Both the position numbers and the translations under genes were made by a program. Positions 9,116 to 17,973 of a stretch of 64,000 nt of DNA are shown in pieces; position 1 is the first letter of the stretch, and the number at the start of each line of letters is the position of its first letter. Under the pieces are notes generated by a model. The model saw only the letters and a program-made list of their open reading frames with translations. It searched no databases and had not been told where the DNA came from. The stretch comes from JAIPAN01 sp040403555 (GTDB taxonomy: Bacteria > Bacteroidota > Bacteroidia > Sphingobacteriales > Sphingobacteriaceae): NCBI GenBank assembly GCA_040403555.1, contig JBBAKN010000001.1, forward strand, positions 186,001-250,000, read 5' to 3'.

Positions 9116-10144
9116 ATGACGCTTGCCGAAATTGTAAGAGATATAAAAGCCCGCAGTTTAAAACCCGTGTATTTATTACATGGCGAAGAACCGTATTTTA
9201 TTGATAAAATAAGCGATTTACTAGAAAATACCGTATTAAGTGATGCCGAAAAGGGCTTTAACCAAACGGTATTGTATGGCAAAGAAACCGATATTGCTAC
9301 GCTCCTAAATACCGTAAAACGCTACCCTATGATGAGTGAGTACCAGGTGGTAGTGGTAAAAGAAGCTCAAGAAGTAAAATGGGGCAAAGACGACGACGAT
9401 AAAAAAGGAAGCGACCCATGGTTGGCTTATTTAGAAAATCCACTACCAAGTACCATTCTAGTACTTTGCTACAAATACGGCAAATTCGATAAACGCAAAA
9501 AAACCTATAAAGCCATAGAAAAAAATGGCCTAGTAATTGAATCTACGCTGCTATACGACAATAAAATTCCGGCTTGGATTGAAGAATACGTTCGCGAAAA
9601 AGGATTTGGCATGCATGCCCGTGGAGCAGCCTTAATGGCCGAATACCTAGGCAATGATCTTTCTAAAATTGCCAATGAACTGGATAAATTATTGTTGAAT
9701 TTGGCAAAAGGCTACGAAATTACCCCCGAACAAATTCAAGACAATATTGGCATTAGCAAAGAATACAACGTATTTGAATTGCAAGATGCCTTGGCCAAAC
9801 GAAACGTAATAAAAGCCAATCAAATTATCGATTATTTTGCAGCTAACCCTAAAGCAAACCCCATACAAATGGTTTTGGGCGTACTAAATACCTATTTTAG
9901 CAAGGTGTTAAAATATCACTATGCCATAGATAAATCGCCACAAGGTTTGGCTAGAGAATTGGGCGTTAACCCGTTTTTTGTAAAAGATTATGAATTTGCT
10001 GGCCGTAGCTATACCAAAGCCAAATTATTTCAAATTATTGGCTATTTGCGCAATTACGACTTAAAATCTAAAGGTGTAGATGCCAGCGGTAATACCACCG
10101 ACGGCGAATTGTTAAAAGAACTTATTTTTAAAATTATCCATTAA
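9116..10144 (+). CDS. holA: DNA polymerase III subunit delta
   Basis: Clamp-loader subunit that opens the beta sliding clamp, 342 residues from the ATG at 9116. The N-terminal PVYLLHGEEPYFIDKISDLL matches the delta subunit consensus, followed by a region around YPMMSEYQVVVVKEAQ, an AAA+-like domain II (GNDLSKIANELDKLLL) and the C-terminal helical collar domain (ANPIQMVLGVLNTYFSKVLKYH). A TTG at 9104 is also in frame, but the ATG fits family starts (MTLAEIVRDIK). The gene runs directly into the EVE protein gene with one base between stop and start, so the two are probably cotranscribed. Confidence 0.93.
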   Translation: MTLAEIVRDIKARSLKPVYLLHGEEPYFIDKISDLLENTVLSDAEKGFNQTVLYGKETDIATLLNTVKRYPMMSEYQVVVVKEAQEVKWGKDDDDKKGSDPWLAYLENPLPSTILVLCYKYGKFDKRKKTYKAIEKNGLVIESTLLYDNKIPAWIEEYVREKGFGMHARGAALMAEYLGNDLSKIANELDKLLLNLAKGYEITPEQIQDNIGISKEYNVFELQDALAKRNVIKANQIIDYFAANPKANPIQMVLGVLNTYFSKVLKYHYAIDKSPQGLARELGVNPFFVKDYEFAGRSYTKAKLFQIIGYLRNYDLKSKGVDASGNTTDGELLKELIFKIIH

Positions 10145-10145
10145 C

Positions 10146-10550
10146 ATGAACTATTGGTTAGTAAAATCAGAGCCCTTTAAATATAGCTGGGCAAAGTTTA
10201 ACGAAGATAAACGCACTTTTTGGGATGGCGTTCGTAATTACCAGGCCCGAAATAATTTAAAAGGCATGAAAGAGGGTGATTTGGTATTGTTTTACCACAG
10301 CAACGAAGGCATGTGTGTAGTGGGAATTGCCAAAGTGCTTCGCGAATTTTATCAGGACCCCACCACCGACGATGCCAATTGGGTAGTGGTAGATTTAGCC
10401 CCGGTAGAAACACTGAAAAATCCGGTTACTTTAAGCCAAATTAAGGGCGATGATTACCTGAAAGATATTTCTTTGGTTCGCCAAGGCCGTTTATCGGTAA
10501 TGCCGCTAAAAGCTGCAGAATTCGATCGAATTTTAGAATTAGGAAGCTAA
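10146..10550 (+). CDS. EVE domain protein (PUA-like fold)
   Basis: Single-domain protein of 134 residues. The N-terminal MNYWLVKSEPFKYSW, then WDGVRNYQARNNL and GDLVLFYHSNEG, are hallmarks of the EVE domain, a PUA/YTH-like fold thought to recognise modified bases in RNA or DNA. WDGVRNYQARN corresponds to the conserved pocket region. It follows holA with a 1-nt gap. In other bacteria stand-alone EVE proteins are linked to core nucleotide metabolism and to modification-dependent restriction; here the context is housekeeping. Its stop codon is directly abutted by that of the convergent thioesterase gene (TAATTA). Confidence 0.9.
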   Translation: MNYWLVKSEPFKYSWAKFNEDKRTFWDGVRNYQARNNLKGMKEGDLVLFYHSNEGMCVVGIAKVLREFYQDPTTDDANWVVVDLAPVETLKNPVTLSQIKGDDYLKDISLVRQGRLSVMPLKAAEFDRILELGS

Positions 10551-11075
10551 TTATTCTTTGATAAAAAGCGCTTTCAATTCGGTTGCATCGTCGGCTTTCA
10601 TTTTACCGGCCAATACCAAACGCAATTGTCGGCGACGCAATGCACCGTCATATAACTTTTGTTCATCGGCAGTTTCTACCAAAATTGGAGGAACCGGAAC
10701 AGTTTGTCCCAATTCATCTAAAGCCACAAAAGTATAATAAGCCTCATTCGATTTAAACTTAGTACCCGATGGAATATTTTGTGCCCAAACATCCAAACGA
10801 ACTTCAACCGAGGTATTGAATGCACGGGTAATTTTCGATTCAATCGTCACCACATCGCCCAATTTAATAGGCTGATGAAACGACACATTATCTACCGAAG
10901 CCGTTACTACAATGCGGTTGCAATGCTTTTGCGCCGAAATGGCGGCGGCAATATCCATCCAATGTAATAAACGGCCCCCCATTAAATTATTTAAGGTATT
11001 GGTATCGTTGGGCAATACTATCTCATTCATTACTACAAATGAAGACGATGCTGGTTTGGCAGAATTGGTTTCCAT
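10551..11075 (-). CDS. acyl-CoA thioesterase, hotdog fold
   Basis: Cytoplasmic hotdog-fold hydrolase (YciA/BACH type) of 174 residues that would release free fatty acid and CoA from acyl-CoA. The pattern NLMGGRLLHWMDIAAAISAQKH, with the catalytic Asp in MD, is typical, followed by VVTASVDNVSFHQPIKLGDVV and the FKSNEAYYTFVALDE strand. The start is set at the ATG at 11075. An upstream ATG at 11093 lies on top of the TATTTTTG promoter box and cannot be in the mRNA. Only five bases separate the box from the chosen ATG, suggesting leaderless translation. It diverges from the GPx gene. Substrate chain length cannot be read from the sequence. Confidence 0.88.
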   Translation of the reverse strand: METNSAKPASSSFVVMNEIVLPNDTNTLNNLMGGRLLHWMDIAAAISAQKHCNRIVVTASVDNVSFHQPIKLGDVVTIESKITRAFNTSVEVRLDVWAQNIPSGTKFKSNEAYYTFVALDELGQTVPVPPILVETADEQKLYDGALRRRQLRLVLAGKMKADDATELKALFIKE

Positions 11076-11080
11076 AGCTA

Positions 11081-11088
11081 CAAAAATA
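11081..11088 (-). promoter_or_regulatory. -7 box of the thioesterase gene
   Basis: TATTTTTG on the minus strand, followed by five bases and then the ATG at 11075. It overlaps the first codons of the longer alternative frame and so decides the start. Confidence 0.6.
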
Positions 11089-11118
11089 CACATTTTGATT
11101 GATTGCTTAATTTTGACA

Positions 11119-11147
11119 TTGAAATAGAAAATTAAGCCTTACCTTAG
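11119..11147 (+). promoter_or_regulatory. promoter of the glutathione peroxidase-mazG operon
   Basis: TTG (11119-11121), an 18-nt spacer and TACCTTAG (11140-11147), close to the Bacteroidota TTTG-N19-TAnnTTTG consensus with an A in place of the second-to-last T. The ATG follows 18 nt after the box. Confidence 0.55.
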
Positions 11148-11165
11148 TTTTAAAAAAAATAACAT

Positions 11166-11741
11166 ATGAAAATACTCTTAACCCTAGCCGTGTTGGCACT
11201 TAGCAGTGCCGCAGCATTGTATTACCTCAATTTCTTTCAAAAAGGTAATGAAGTGAATACCGTTTCCGGAAAATCATTTTACGATTTATCTATTACTGCC
11301 TTAGATGGAAAAACTAAAATCAACTTTAAAGATTTTAAAGGTAAAAAAGTGTTGTGCGTAAACACTGCTTCTAAGTGTGGTTTTACCCCCCAATATGAAG
11401 GATTACAGCAACTACAAGAACGTTATAAAGACAAATTAATCATTGTGGGCTTTCCCTGCAACCAATTTTTAGGGCAAGAATCGGGCACCGCAACAGAAAT
11501 AGCAGAATTTTGTTCTAAAAACTATGGTGTTACTTTCCAAATGACTGAAAAGATACATGTAAAAGGAAAAGAACAACACCCTGTTTATCAATGGCTTTGC
11601 CAAAAAATAAACAACGGGAAAGAAGATGTTACCGTGGGTTGGAATTTTGGTAAATTCTTAATTGATGAAAATGGTAATTATGTAGCTTATTTTCCATCGA
11701 AAGTAACTCCCTTAAGCACAGAGATTACGTCAAAACTATAA
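11166..11741 (+). CDS. glutathione peroxidase family protein (thiol peroxidase), membrane-anchored or exported
   Basis: Thioredoxin-fold peroxidase of 191 residues that reduces H2O2 or lipid hydroperoxides using a catalytic cysteine. The motif NTASKCGFTPQY carries the peroxidatic Cys, FPCNQFLGQE follows, and WNFGKFLID supplies the Trp/Asn pair. It is a Cys form; no selenocysteine codon is seen. The FPCNQF Cys is the usual resolving residue, so it probably works with thioredoxin. An N-terminal hydrophobic segment (ILLTLAVLALSSAAALYYL) acts as signal or anchor and places it in the periplasm or on the membrane. The stop TAA overlaps the mazG start by one base, so the two are translationally coupled. 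Confidence 0.93.
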   Translation: MKILLTLAVLALSSAAALYYLNFFQKGNEVNTVSGKSFYDLSITALDGKTKINFKDFKGKKVLCVNTASKCGFTPQYEGLQQLQERYKDKLIIVGFPCNQFLGQESGTATEIAEFCSKNYGVTFQMTEKIHVKGKEQHPVYQWLCQKINNGKEDVTVGWNFGKFLIDENGNYVAYFPSKVTPLSTEITSKL

Positions 11742-12550
11742 TGCCCGCCAATATTACGCCAGCTTCAGCAGCTAGTCCAGCGCCAGCTTTTGAACGCTTA
11801 TTAACCATTATGGATACCTTAAGGGTGCAATGCCCTTGGGACCAAAAGCAAACCATGGAAAGTTTGCGGCACCTTACCATTGAGGAAACCTACGAACTTT
11901 CGGATGCTATTTTAGATGGCGATATACAAGAAATTCGCAAAGAATTAGGCGACCTCATGCTACACCTGGTTTTTTATGCACGTATAGCTTCAGAAACACA
12001 GCAATTCACTATTACCGAGGTGCTTAATGGTATTTGTGATAAATTGATTTCACGCCACCCACACATTTACGGAGATATTACGGTAAAAGATGAAGCCGAA
12101 GTAAAACGCAATTGGGAACAATTGAAACTTAAAGAAGGCAATAAATCGGTTTTAGGAGGCGTACCTAGCTCTTTGCCGGCTCTAATTAAAGCATCACGTA
12201 TTCAAGAAAAAGCACGTGGAGTAGGCTTTGATTGGGAAGAAAAAAGCCAGGTTTGGGAAAAGGTAGAAGAAGAAATGCAAGAATTTAAAAACGAATTTAA
12301 TGCCACTTCTACCGAAAAAATTGATCTCGAAAAAGCCGAAGGCGAATTTGGCGATCTACTTTTCTCTCTCATCAATTACGCACGTTTCATTAATATTAAC
12401 CCCGAAGATGCGCTAGAAAAAACCAATAAAAAATTCATTAAACGCTTTCAATATTTAGAAAGCAAAGCGCAAGAACTAGGTAAAAACCTTAAAGAAATGA
12501 GCTTAGAAGAAATGGATGTGTTTTGGAATAAGGCTAAAAAATTAAGCTAA
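11741..12550 (+). CDS. mazG: nucleoside triphosphate pyrophosphohydrolase MazG
   Basis: House-cleaning all-alpha NTP pyrophosphatase of 269 residues with two tandem MazG domains. The first holds LRVQCPWDQKQTMESL and EETYELSDAI with ELGDLMLHLVFYA, the EExxE...ExxD metal-binding pattern. The second holds KVEEEMQEFKNE and EGEFGDLLFSLINYAR. The region around KASRIQEKARGVGFDW connects them. It hydrolyses (d)NTPs to NMP and PPi, and in some bacteria it lowers (p)ppGpp or removes oxidised dNTPs. Coupling to a peroxidase gene fits an oxidative-damage theme, though that is inference. Its stop abuts the stop of the convergent permease gene. Confidence 0.95.
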   Translation: MPANITPASAASPAPAFERLLTIMDTLRVQCPWDQKQTMESLRHLTIEETYELSDAILDGDIQEIRKELGDLMLHLVFYARIASETQQFTITEVLNGICDKLISRHPHIYGDITVKDEAEVKRNWEQLKLKEGNKSVLGGVPSSLPALIKASRIQEKARGVGFDWEEKSQVWEKVEEEMQEFKNEFNATSTEKIDLEKAEGEFGDLLFSLINYARFININPEDALEKTNKKFIKRFQYLESKAQELGKNLKEMSLEEMDVFWNKAKKLS

Positions 12551-13771
12551 TTACGAAAAACGTAGGGCTTTTACAGGCAGTATACGGCTAATGAGCAGGC
12601 TTGGCAATAATAGTACGAGCAAGCAAACAAAAAGCGTTCCTAGGTTAATGCCAATTACATCCATCCATTCTAATTGAATAGGCACAAAACTCATGTAGTA
12701 CGAGGCCTCATCTAATGGCAATATGTGGGTATATTGCTGAATGAGTCCAAAACCTATTCCCAAAACATTACCCAAGAGCAAGCCCAACCCAATAATATAC
12801 ACCGCTTGGTATAAAAATATTTTTCGGATAGCCCAGTTTGTACTTCCCAATGCTTTTAACAAGCCAATAAATGAGGTCCGCTCTAAAATCATAATTAGCA
12901 ATGCCGATACCATATTGATGAGCGCCACAGCCAACATTAAAGCAAAAACCACCTGCGTATTAATATCCAAAAGAGATAACCACTGAAAGATAGTGGGATA
13001 CAATTCTTTTACTGTATACGCCTTTTCTTCAATAGGTAAACTTTGGTGAATGGCCGCTGCCCGCTCTTCCAAATTGTTGAAATCTTTCAATCTAATTTCA
13101 TAGCCCCCTACTTGGTTATCAGACCAATTGTTGAGCCGGCGTATAAGGGATAAACTGCCTATTACATAAGAATTATCTACTTCTTCTACCCCTAAATTAT
13201 ACATACCCACAACGGTAAATTTCCGTTTACGAAGCGGCTCTTGCACAAAATACATCACCAATCCATCGCCCACTTTCAAATGCAATAACCTAGCTGTATG
13301 GGTAGAAACCAAAATTTCTTTCTGTGCTTGCAGCGTATCGGTAAAGTTGATGGACCTGCCCGAAACCAATATAGATTGAATGCTTTTAACCGAATAGCTT
13401 GCATCTATGCCTTTAAGTACAACCCCTTCAATTTCATTATGTACTTTAATAATACCGGGCTTGGTAGCAAATGCTTCTACAGAAAGTAGCGTGGTATCAC
13501 TCTTAAGTAGTGCTAAAACTGGCTCGGGTAGACTGAAGCTCGAATTTTCAAGCGAAAAATTTAAATCATTTTTAAGCACCTGCACATCGCCCGAAAAAGC
13601 ACGTACCTTTTCTCTAATTTCCTGCTTAAAGCCTTTTACAATGGCCAAAGAAAGAATCATAACCGCTACACCCAGTGCAATAGCCAAAACCGACATCCGA
13701 ACGATTAACTTTGAAAAGGTTCGTTTAGATTTTAGGGTAAGACGCTGGGCTAAATAAAAGCTAAAATTCAA
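12551..13771 (-). CDS. FtsX/LolC-E-type ABC transporter permease
   Basis: Inner-membrane protein of 406 residues with the MacB/FtsX-type plan: an N-terminal TM helix (VRMSVLAIALGVAVMILSLAIV), a large periplasmic domain of about 210 residues, then three C-terminal TM helices (around residues 275-297, 318-340 and 370-393). Such permeases pair with a LolD-type ATPase to release lipoproteins from the inner membrane or to drive periplasmic machines. No ATPase gene is adjacent, which is usual for Bacteroidota. The first codon appears to be TTG at 13771, giving MNFSFYLAQRLTLKSKRTFSK, a family-like start; no ATG lies in the N-terminal region. It diverges from the NamZ-type gene, and the two possible -7 boxes overlap in a palindrome. 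Confidence 0.85.
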   Translation of the reverse strand: MNFSFYLAQRLTLKSKRTFSKLIVRMSVLAIALGVAVMILSLAIVKGFKQEIREKVRAFSGDVQVLKNDLNFSLENSSFSLPEPVLALLKSDTTLLSVEAFATKPGIIKVHNEIEGVVLKGIDASYSVKSIQSILVSGRSINFTDTLQAQKEILVSTHTARLLHLKVGDGLVMYFVQEPLRKRKFTVVGMYNLGVEEVDNSYVIGSLSLIRRLNNWSDNQVGGYEIRLKDFNNLEERAAAIHQSLPIEEKAYTVKELYPTIFQWLSLLDINTQVVFALMLAVALINMVSALLIMILERTSFIGLLKALGSTNWAIRKIFLYQAVYIIGLGLLLGNVLGIGFGLIQQYTHILPLDEASYYMSFVPIQLEWMDVIGINLGTLFVCLLVLLLPSLLISRILPVKALRFS

Positions 13772-13788
13772 GGAAATACTATTTTTTG

Positions 13789-13796
13789 TACCTTAG
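13789..13796 (+). promoter_or_regulatory. -7 box of the NamZ-type gene
   Basis: TACCTTAG, the same variant as upstream of the GPx gene, ends 40 nt before the ATG at 13837. An earlier in-frame start at 13786 lies inside this box and is rejected. Confidence 0.5.
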
Positions 13797-13836
13797 CAAA
13801 GGTGCAAATTTTTCTGATAAGACCTTTACAGACAAA

Positions 13837-15024
13837 ATGATAAAACAACTTGCTACAGCTTTTTTAATTCTCCAAAGTGCTTATTTTGCAGCAAAAGCAC
13901 AAGTAGCAACCTCAAGCATAAGCCCCGGCGCTAACCAAACAGCAGCCTATTTTTCTCACTTAAAAAACAAAAAAATTGGTATGGTGGTTAACAATACCTC
14001 CACTATTGGGCAAAAATTGAGTGTGGATAGCCTTGTGGCTGCTGGTTTTTCGCCAAGCAAAATTTTTGCCCCAGAGCATGGATTTAGAGGTGAAAGTAGC
14101 AATGGAGCAAGCATTTCCAACAACATCGACGAAAAAACAGGAATCCCTATCATCTCCTTATACGGCAAACATCTAAAACCTAGTGCCGACAATCTAAACG
14201 GTTTAGACTTAGTTATTTTCGATATCCAAGATGTTGGTGCACGTTTTTACACCTACATTTCTACCCTACACTACGTTATGGAGGCTTGTGCCGAAAACAA
14301 CATCCCTTTACTGGTTTTAGACCGACCCAATCCGAATGGCTTTTATGTAGATGGACCCATACTAGAGCCAGCCTTCAAATCTTTTATTGGCATGCACCCG
14401 GTACCCATTGTGTATGGCATGACCATTGGCGAATACGCACAAATGATTAATGGCGAAAAGTGGCTAAAAGATGGTTTAAACTGCAACTTAACAGTAATTC
14501 CGGTAGCTAATTATACCCACAATAATCAATACACATTACCTGTTAAACCATCGCCTAACTTAAATACACAACAAGCCATTTTACTATACCCAAGCTTATG
14601 TTTGTTTGAAGGAACTATCATTAGTCAAGGAAGAGGTACCTACAATCCATTTCAAGTTCTTGGAGCTCCTGCTTTGTCAGGTAAATTTTCGTATTCATTT
14701 ATTCCTCAATCTATTCCAGGCATGAGCGAAAATCCAATTCACCAAGGCCAAAATTGTTTTGGTTTAGATTTAAGCAAAGAAAAAACCGGTGAACTGCTTA
14801 ATTTAGATTGGTTACTTACTTTTTACAAGGCCTATCCAAATAAAAAAGCATTTTTTGACAACAAAAACTATCCGCAAATGGGTAATTTTGACAAATTAGC
14901 TGGCACAGCTAGTTTGAAACAACAAATCATACAAGGCAAAAGTGCCCGGGCCATTCGCAAAAGTTGGGAACCTGCACTAAGTCGTTTTAAATTGATTCGA
15001 AAAAAATATTTGATATACCCCTGA
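13837..15024 (+). CDS. DUF1343 / exo-beta-N-acetylmuramidase NamZ-type protein
   Basis: Exported protein of 395 residues. It belongs to the YbbC/DUF1343 family, members of which (NamZ) cleave terminal N-acetylmuramic acid from peptidoglycan fragments during wall recycling. The signal peptide is ATAFLILQSAYFAAKAQ. Conserved regions include IGMVVNNTSTIG, KIFAPEHGFRGE, LVIFDIQDVGARFYTYISTL and VLDRPNPNGFYVDGP, then GMTIGEYAQMINGE and FEGTIISQGRGTYNPFQVLGAP. The presumed catalytic Glu lies in PEHGFRGE. The ATG at 13837 begins at the signal peptide, whereas a longer frame from 13786 would add a non-family extension. The stop overlaps the fmt start by one base (TGATG). Confidence 0.88.
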   Translation: MIKQLATAFLILQSAYFAAKAQVATSSISPGANQTAAYFSHLKNKKIGMVVNNTSTIGQKLSVDSLVAAGFSPSKIFAPEHGFRGESSNGASISNNIDEKTGIPIISLYGKHLKPSADNLNGLDLVIFDIQDVGARFYTYISTLHYVMEACAENNIPLLVLDRPNPNGFYVDGPILEPAFKSFIGMHPVPIVYGMTIGEYAQMINGEKWLKDGLNCNLTVIPVANYTHNNQYTLPVKPSPNLNTQQAILLYPSLCLFEGTIISQGRGTYNPFQVLGAPALSGKFSYSFIPQSIPGMSENPIHQGQNCFGLDLSKEKTGELLNLDWLLTFYKAYPNKKAFFDNKNYPQMGNFDKLAGTASLKQQIIQGKSARAIRKSWEPALSRFKLIRKKYLIYP

Positions 15025-15941
15025 TGAGTAGCTGGAGAATTGTTTTTATGGGTACGCCCGATTTTGCTGTAGAATCGCTAAAGGCCTTAATTGACTTAGG
15101 TTTTAACGTTGTGGGTGTAGTTACCGCCCCCGATAAGCCTGCCGGTAGGGGGCAAAAGCTGAGTGAGTCGGCGGTAAAAGAATATGCTCAAGCCCAAGGC
15201 TTACCTATACTGCAGCCTCTTAAATTAAAAGATTCCGAATTTATTACGCAATTAAGTGCACTTAAACCCGATTTACAGGTAGTAGTAGCCTTCCGCATGC
15301 TACCCGAAGTGGTATGGAATCTTCCTCCTCAGGGAACGGTAAACGTACACGGTTCCTTACTCCCTAAGTATAGAGGAGCTGCCCCTATTAATTGGGCCAT
15401 TTTAAACGGAGAAAAAGAAACTGGCGTTAGTACCTTTAAACTACAACATGAAATAGATACAGGTGACATTATGTTGCAAGAAAAAATGCCCATTGGCCCC
15501 GATGAAACGGCCGGCGAATTACACGATCGTATGAAAGTAGTAGGTGCGAAACTTCTAGTAAAAACACTCCGAGAATTGGTCAGTGGCAAACTTACAGTTA
15601 GCCCACAACAACTAAATGCCGAATCTCAACATGCTCCCAAATTATTTAAAGCCGATTGCGAAATAGATTGGAATAATACTGCGGAACAGATTCACAACCA
15701 GATTCGTGGTTTAAGCCCATACCCTACTGCTTTCACGGTTTTAGGTGATAAAACACTAAAAATTTTTAGTGCTGTGATAGAACCGGGCAAGCCGGAAATT
15801 ACTCCCGGAACCTTTATGACTGACGATAAAAGCTATCTTAAGTTTGCAGCAATAGACGGTTACCTTTCGTTGAAAGAGGTGCAATTAGAGGGCAAGAAAA
15901 AAATGGAAATAGATGAATTTCTTAGGGGTGTTCGCTTATAA
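15024..15941 (+). CDS. fmt: methionyl-tRNA formyltransferase
   Basis: Formylates the amino group of Met-tRNAfMet using 10-formyl-THF, needed for initiation. It has 305 residues, the family length. The N-terminal formyltransferase domain holds VFMGTPDFAVESLKAL, TAPDKPAGRGQKL, the HGSLLPKYRGAAP motif with the catalytic Asn-His-Asp set (NVHGS and DTGDIML), then the C-terminal OB-like tRNA-binding domain (IRGLSPYPTAFTVL). It is translationally coupled to the upstream NamZ-type gene. Its TAA interlocks with the stop of the convergent aminotransferase gene (TTATAA). Confidence 0.96.
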   Translation: MSSWRIVFMGTPDFAVESLKALIDLGFNVVGVVTAPDKPAGRGQKLSESAVKEYAQAQGLPILQPLKLKDSEFITQLSALKPDLQVVVAFRMLPEVVWNLPPQGTVNVHGSLLPKYRGAAPINWAILNGEKETGVSTFKLQHEIDTGDIMLQEKMPIGPDETAGELHDRMKVVGAKLLVKTLRELVSGKLTVSPQQLNAESQHAPKLFKADCEIDWNNTAEQIHNQIRGLSPYPTAFTVLGDKTLKIFSAVIEPGKPEITPGTFMTDDKSYLKFAAIDGYLSLKEVQLEGKKKMEIDEFLRGVRL

Positions 15942-16781
15942 TTTAGCCAACTCTTCACTTAAAAATTTAGAAACGCTGTTAAAGTAACGTTTGTTATCGT
16001 AACCCAATACCCACTGTATACCCTTACTGGCATTGGTTAAAAACACCTCATCTGCTTGCGCTAAAATGGCTGGATTTAATTGTGCTTCGAGCACCTCGAA
16101 ACCGTGTTTCTTAGCCAAGCCAATCACTACTTGTCGCATTACCCCAGCAATACACCCTTCTTGCAATGAAGGCGTATAAATTTTTTTATCGTACACTATA
16201 AACAGATTACTGCTATTGGCTTCACACAAAAACCCTGCTTGATTGAGAATAAATACTTCATCTAAGCGCTGTTGGCTCTTATAAATACCTGCCAACACAT
16301 ATACCAATGCATTACCCGATTTAATAGCAGATAAAGCTCCCGTTGGCTTTGTTACTTCCGAAAATACTTCAACCAACAAACCTTTCGAATTCAGTTCATA
16401 GTTTGATGTATCGGCAGTACTAACCTCTAAAATCCAAGCCATTTGGTTGGTTTCTGGTGCGTACAAACCTTGGCCATCTCGGTATGCGGTTAATCGAGCA
16501 CGAACATGGGGTCCGAGCTTATTTCTTCGGGCCAAATCTTGTACTTTATCTTGTAAAAAAGCAGCATCCAATTGCGTATAGCCTTCCATTTTAAGTATTT
16601 TCATACCTCTTCGCAACCTATCGGCATGTAAATCAGCAAACTTAAGTACTCCGTTTACCATACGCATCGATTCAAACAAACTATCTCCATATCGCCATGC
16701 ACGGTGTGTCGCCGCAAATATGGGATGCGTGGTAGGTACCAACTCATTATTTAGATAGATAAACTGCGTACTCATGCTCAT
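15936..16781 (-). CDS. class IV aminotransferase, possible 4-amino-4-deoxychorismate lyase
   Basis: PLP enzyme of 281 residues, fold type IV. HRAWRYGDSLFESMRM is the N-terminal family motif, the PLP lysine is in LSAIKSGNALVYVLA, and EANSSNLFIVYDKKIYTP with GCIAGVMRQVV is the C-terminal signature. Candidates are PabC (ADC lyase, folate) and branched-chain or D-amino-acid transaminases. A PIKGT-type pabB about 10 kb away and folC at 52.5 kb make PabC attractive, but the sequence does not settle it. It lies 3 nt downstream of rluD on the same strand, an operon spacing. Two Met codons (16781, 16775) are possible starts. Confidence 0.8.
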   Translation of the reverse strand: MSMSTQFIYLNNELVPTTHPIFAATHRAWRYGDSLFESMRMVNGVLKFADLHADRLRRGMKILKMEGYTQLDAAFLQDKVQDLARRNKLGPHVRARLTAYRDGQGLYAPETNQMAWILEVSTADTSNYELNSKGLLVEVFSEVTKPTGALSAIKSGNALVYVLAGIYKSQQRLDEVFILNQAGFLCEANSSNLFIVYDKKIYTPSLQEGCIAGVMRQVVIGLAKKHGFEVLEAQLNPAILAQADEVFLTNASKGIQWVLGYDNKRYFNSVSKFLSEELAKL

Positions 16782-16784
16782 TAA

Positions 16785-17822
16785 TTATACGGATTGATTA
16801 TAGTGAATATAATGTCTCCACTTCTCTAACACCGCAATAAAATCTGCAGGCATTTCCGTTTCAAAATGAATAAACTCTTTGGTTCCTGGGTGAATAAAGC
16901 CCAAGCTTTTAGCGTGTAAGGCCTGCCTTGGAATGATGTCGAAACAGTTTTGTACAAACTGCTTGTATTTTGCATTCACCGTACCCTTTAAAATTCGATC
17001 GCCACCATAACTTGCATCACTAAACAAAGGATGACCAATGTGTTGCATATGCGCCCTAATTTGATGCGTACGACCCGTTTCTAATTGACACTCAATAAGC
17101 GTAACGTAACCAAAACGCTCCAATACTTTATAATGTGTTACCGACCATTTACCCTTCGTTTCATCGGCATAAATATCCATCGTTCGTCTATCTTTTATAC
17201 TGCGGCCAATGTATCCGGTAACGGTGCCATCTTCGGAAATATCGCCCCATACCAAGGCAATGTATTTACGAGCAATACTATGATCAAAAAATTGACGGGC
17301 CAACTGAGTTAAAGAGGCCTCATTTTTACTAATGAGCAATAATCCTGAAGTATCTTTATCTATACGGTGAACCAGGCCAGGCCTCCCCTCATTACCGGGC
17401 AATTGTGGCAATTGCTTTATATGAAAGGCCAAGGCATTAACCAAGGTTCCGGTATAATTGTTAAACCCAGGATGCACCACCATACCCGCAGGTTTGTTTA
17501 CAAGGATTACATCGTCGTCTTCGTATAGAATATCTAATGGAATATCTTCTGGGTAAACCTCTGTATCTCGAGGTGGATGTGGCAATACCACCGAAATAAC
17601 ATCTAAAGGTTTTACTTTGTAGCTAGCCTTAATTACTTTATCGTTTACTAAAACGTTACCAGCTTCAATGGCATTTTGTATACGGTTTCTGGTAGCATTT
17701 TCGATGCGGTGCATCAAGAATTTATCAATGCGCAACAAAGATTGGCCTTTATCTACCACCAAGCGGAGGTGTTCGTACAAATCTTGTTCGTCTTGTTCTA
17801 CTGCATCGAGCAATTCATCCAT
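16785..17822 (-). CDS. rluD: RluD-family 23S rRNA pseudouridine synthase
   Basis: Isomerises uridines in 23S rRNA (helix 69 for true RluD). From the ATG at 17822 the protein has 345 residues. An N-terminal S4 domain (LLRIDKFLMHRIENATRNRIQNAI) is followed by the catalytic domain with PAGMVVHPG and HRIDKDTSGLLLISK, where the Asp is the nucleophile, then ECQLETGRTHQIRAHMQHIGHP. A TTG at 17828 is in frame but overlaps the TATTTTTG box. The ATG at 17822 lies only three bases after that box, so the transcript may be leaderless. It is followed by the aminotransferase gene with a 3-nt gap. Confidence 0.92.
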   Translation of the reverse strand: MDELLDAVEQDEQDLYEHLRLVVDKGQSLLRIDKFLMHRIENATRNRIQNAIEAGNVLVNDKVIKASYKVKPLDVISVVLPHPPRDTEVYPEDIPLDILYEDDDVILVNKPAGMVVHPGFNNYTGTLVNALAFHIKQLPQLPGNEGRPGLVHRIDKDTSGLLLISKNEASLTQLARQFFDHSIARKYIALVWGDISEDGTVTGYIGRSIKDRRTMDIYADETKGKWSVTHYKVLERFGYVTLIECQLETGRTHQIRAHMQHIGHPLFSDASYGGDRILKGTVNAKYKQFVQNCFDIIPRQALHAKSLGFIHPGTKEFIHFETEMPADFIAVLEKWRHYIHYNQSV

Positions 17823-17825
17823 GTC

Positions 17826-17833
17826 CAAAAATA
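17826..17833 (-). promoter_or_regulatory. -7 box of rluD
   Basis: TATTTTTG on the minus strand, then GAC and the ATG at 17822. This is the shortest box-to-start distance in the window. Confidence 0.6.
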
Positions 17834-17973
17834 AGGCTATTTCTGATTGGGAACGAATAAGATTGGCATAATAGTTGCCATTACATTACACGAACAAACG
17901 CTAAGAATATTTTAAATCGATGCGTTATACTTCAAAAACTGTAAATTTAGATAGAAACCAACCCAATTCAATT

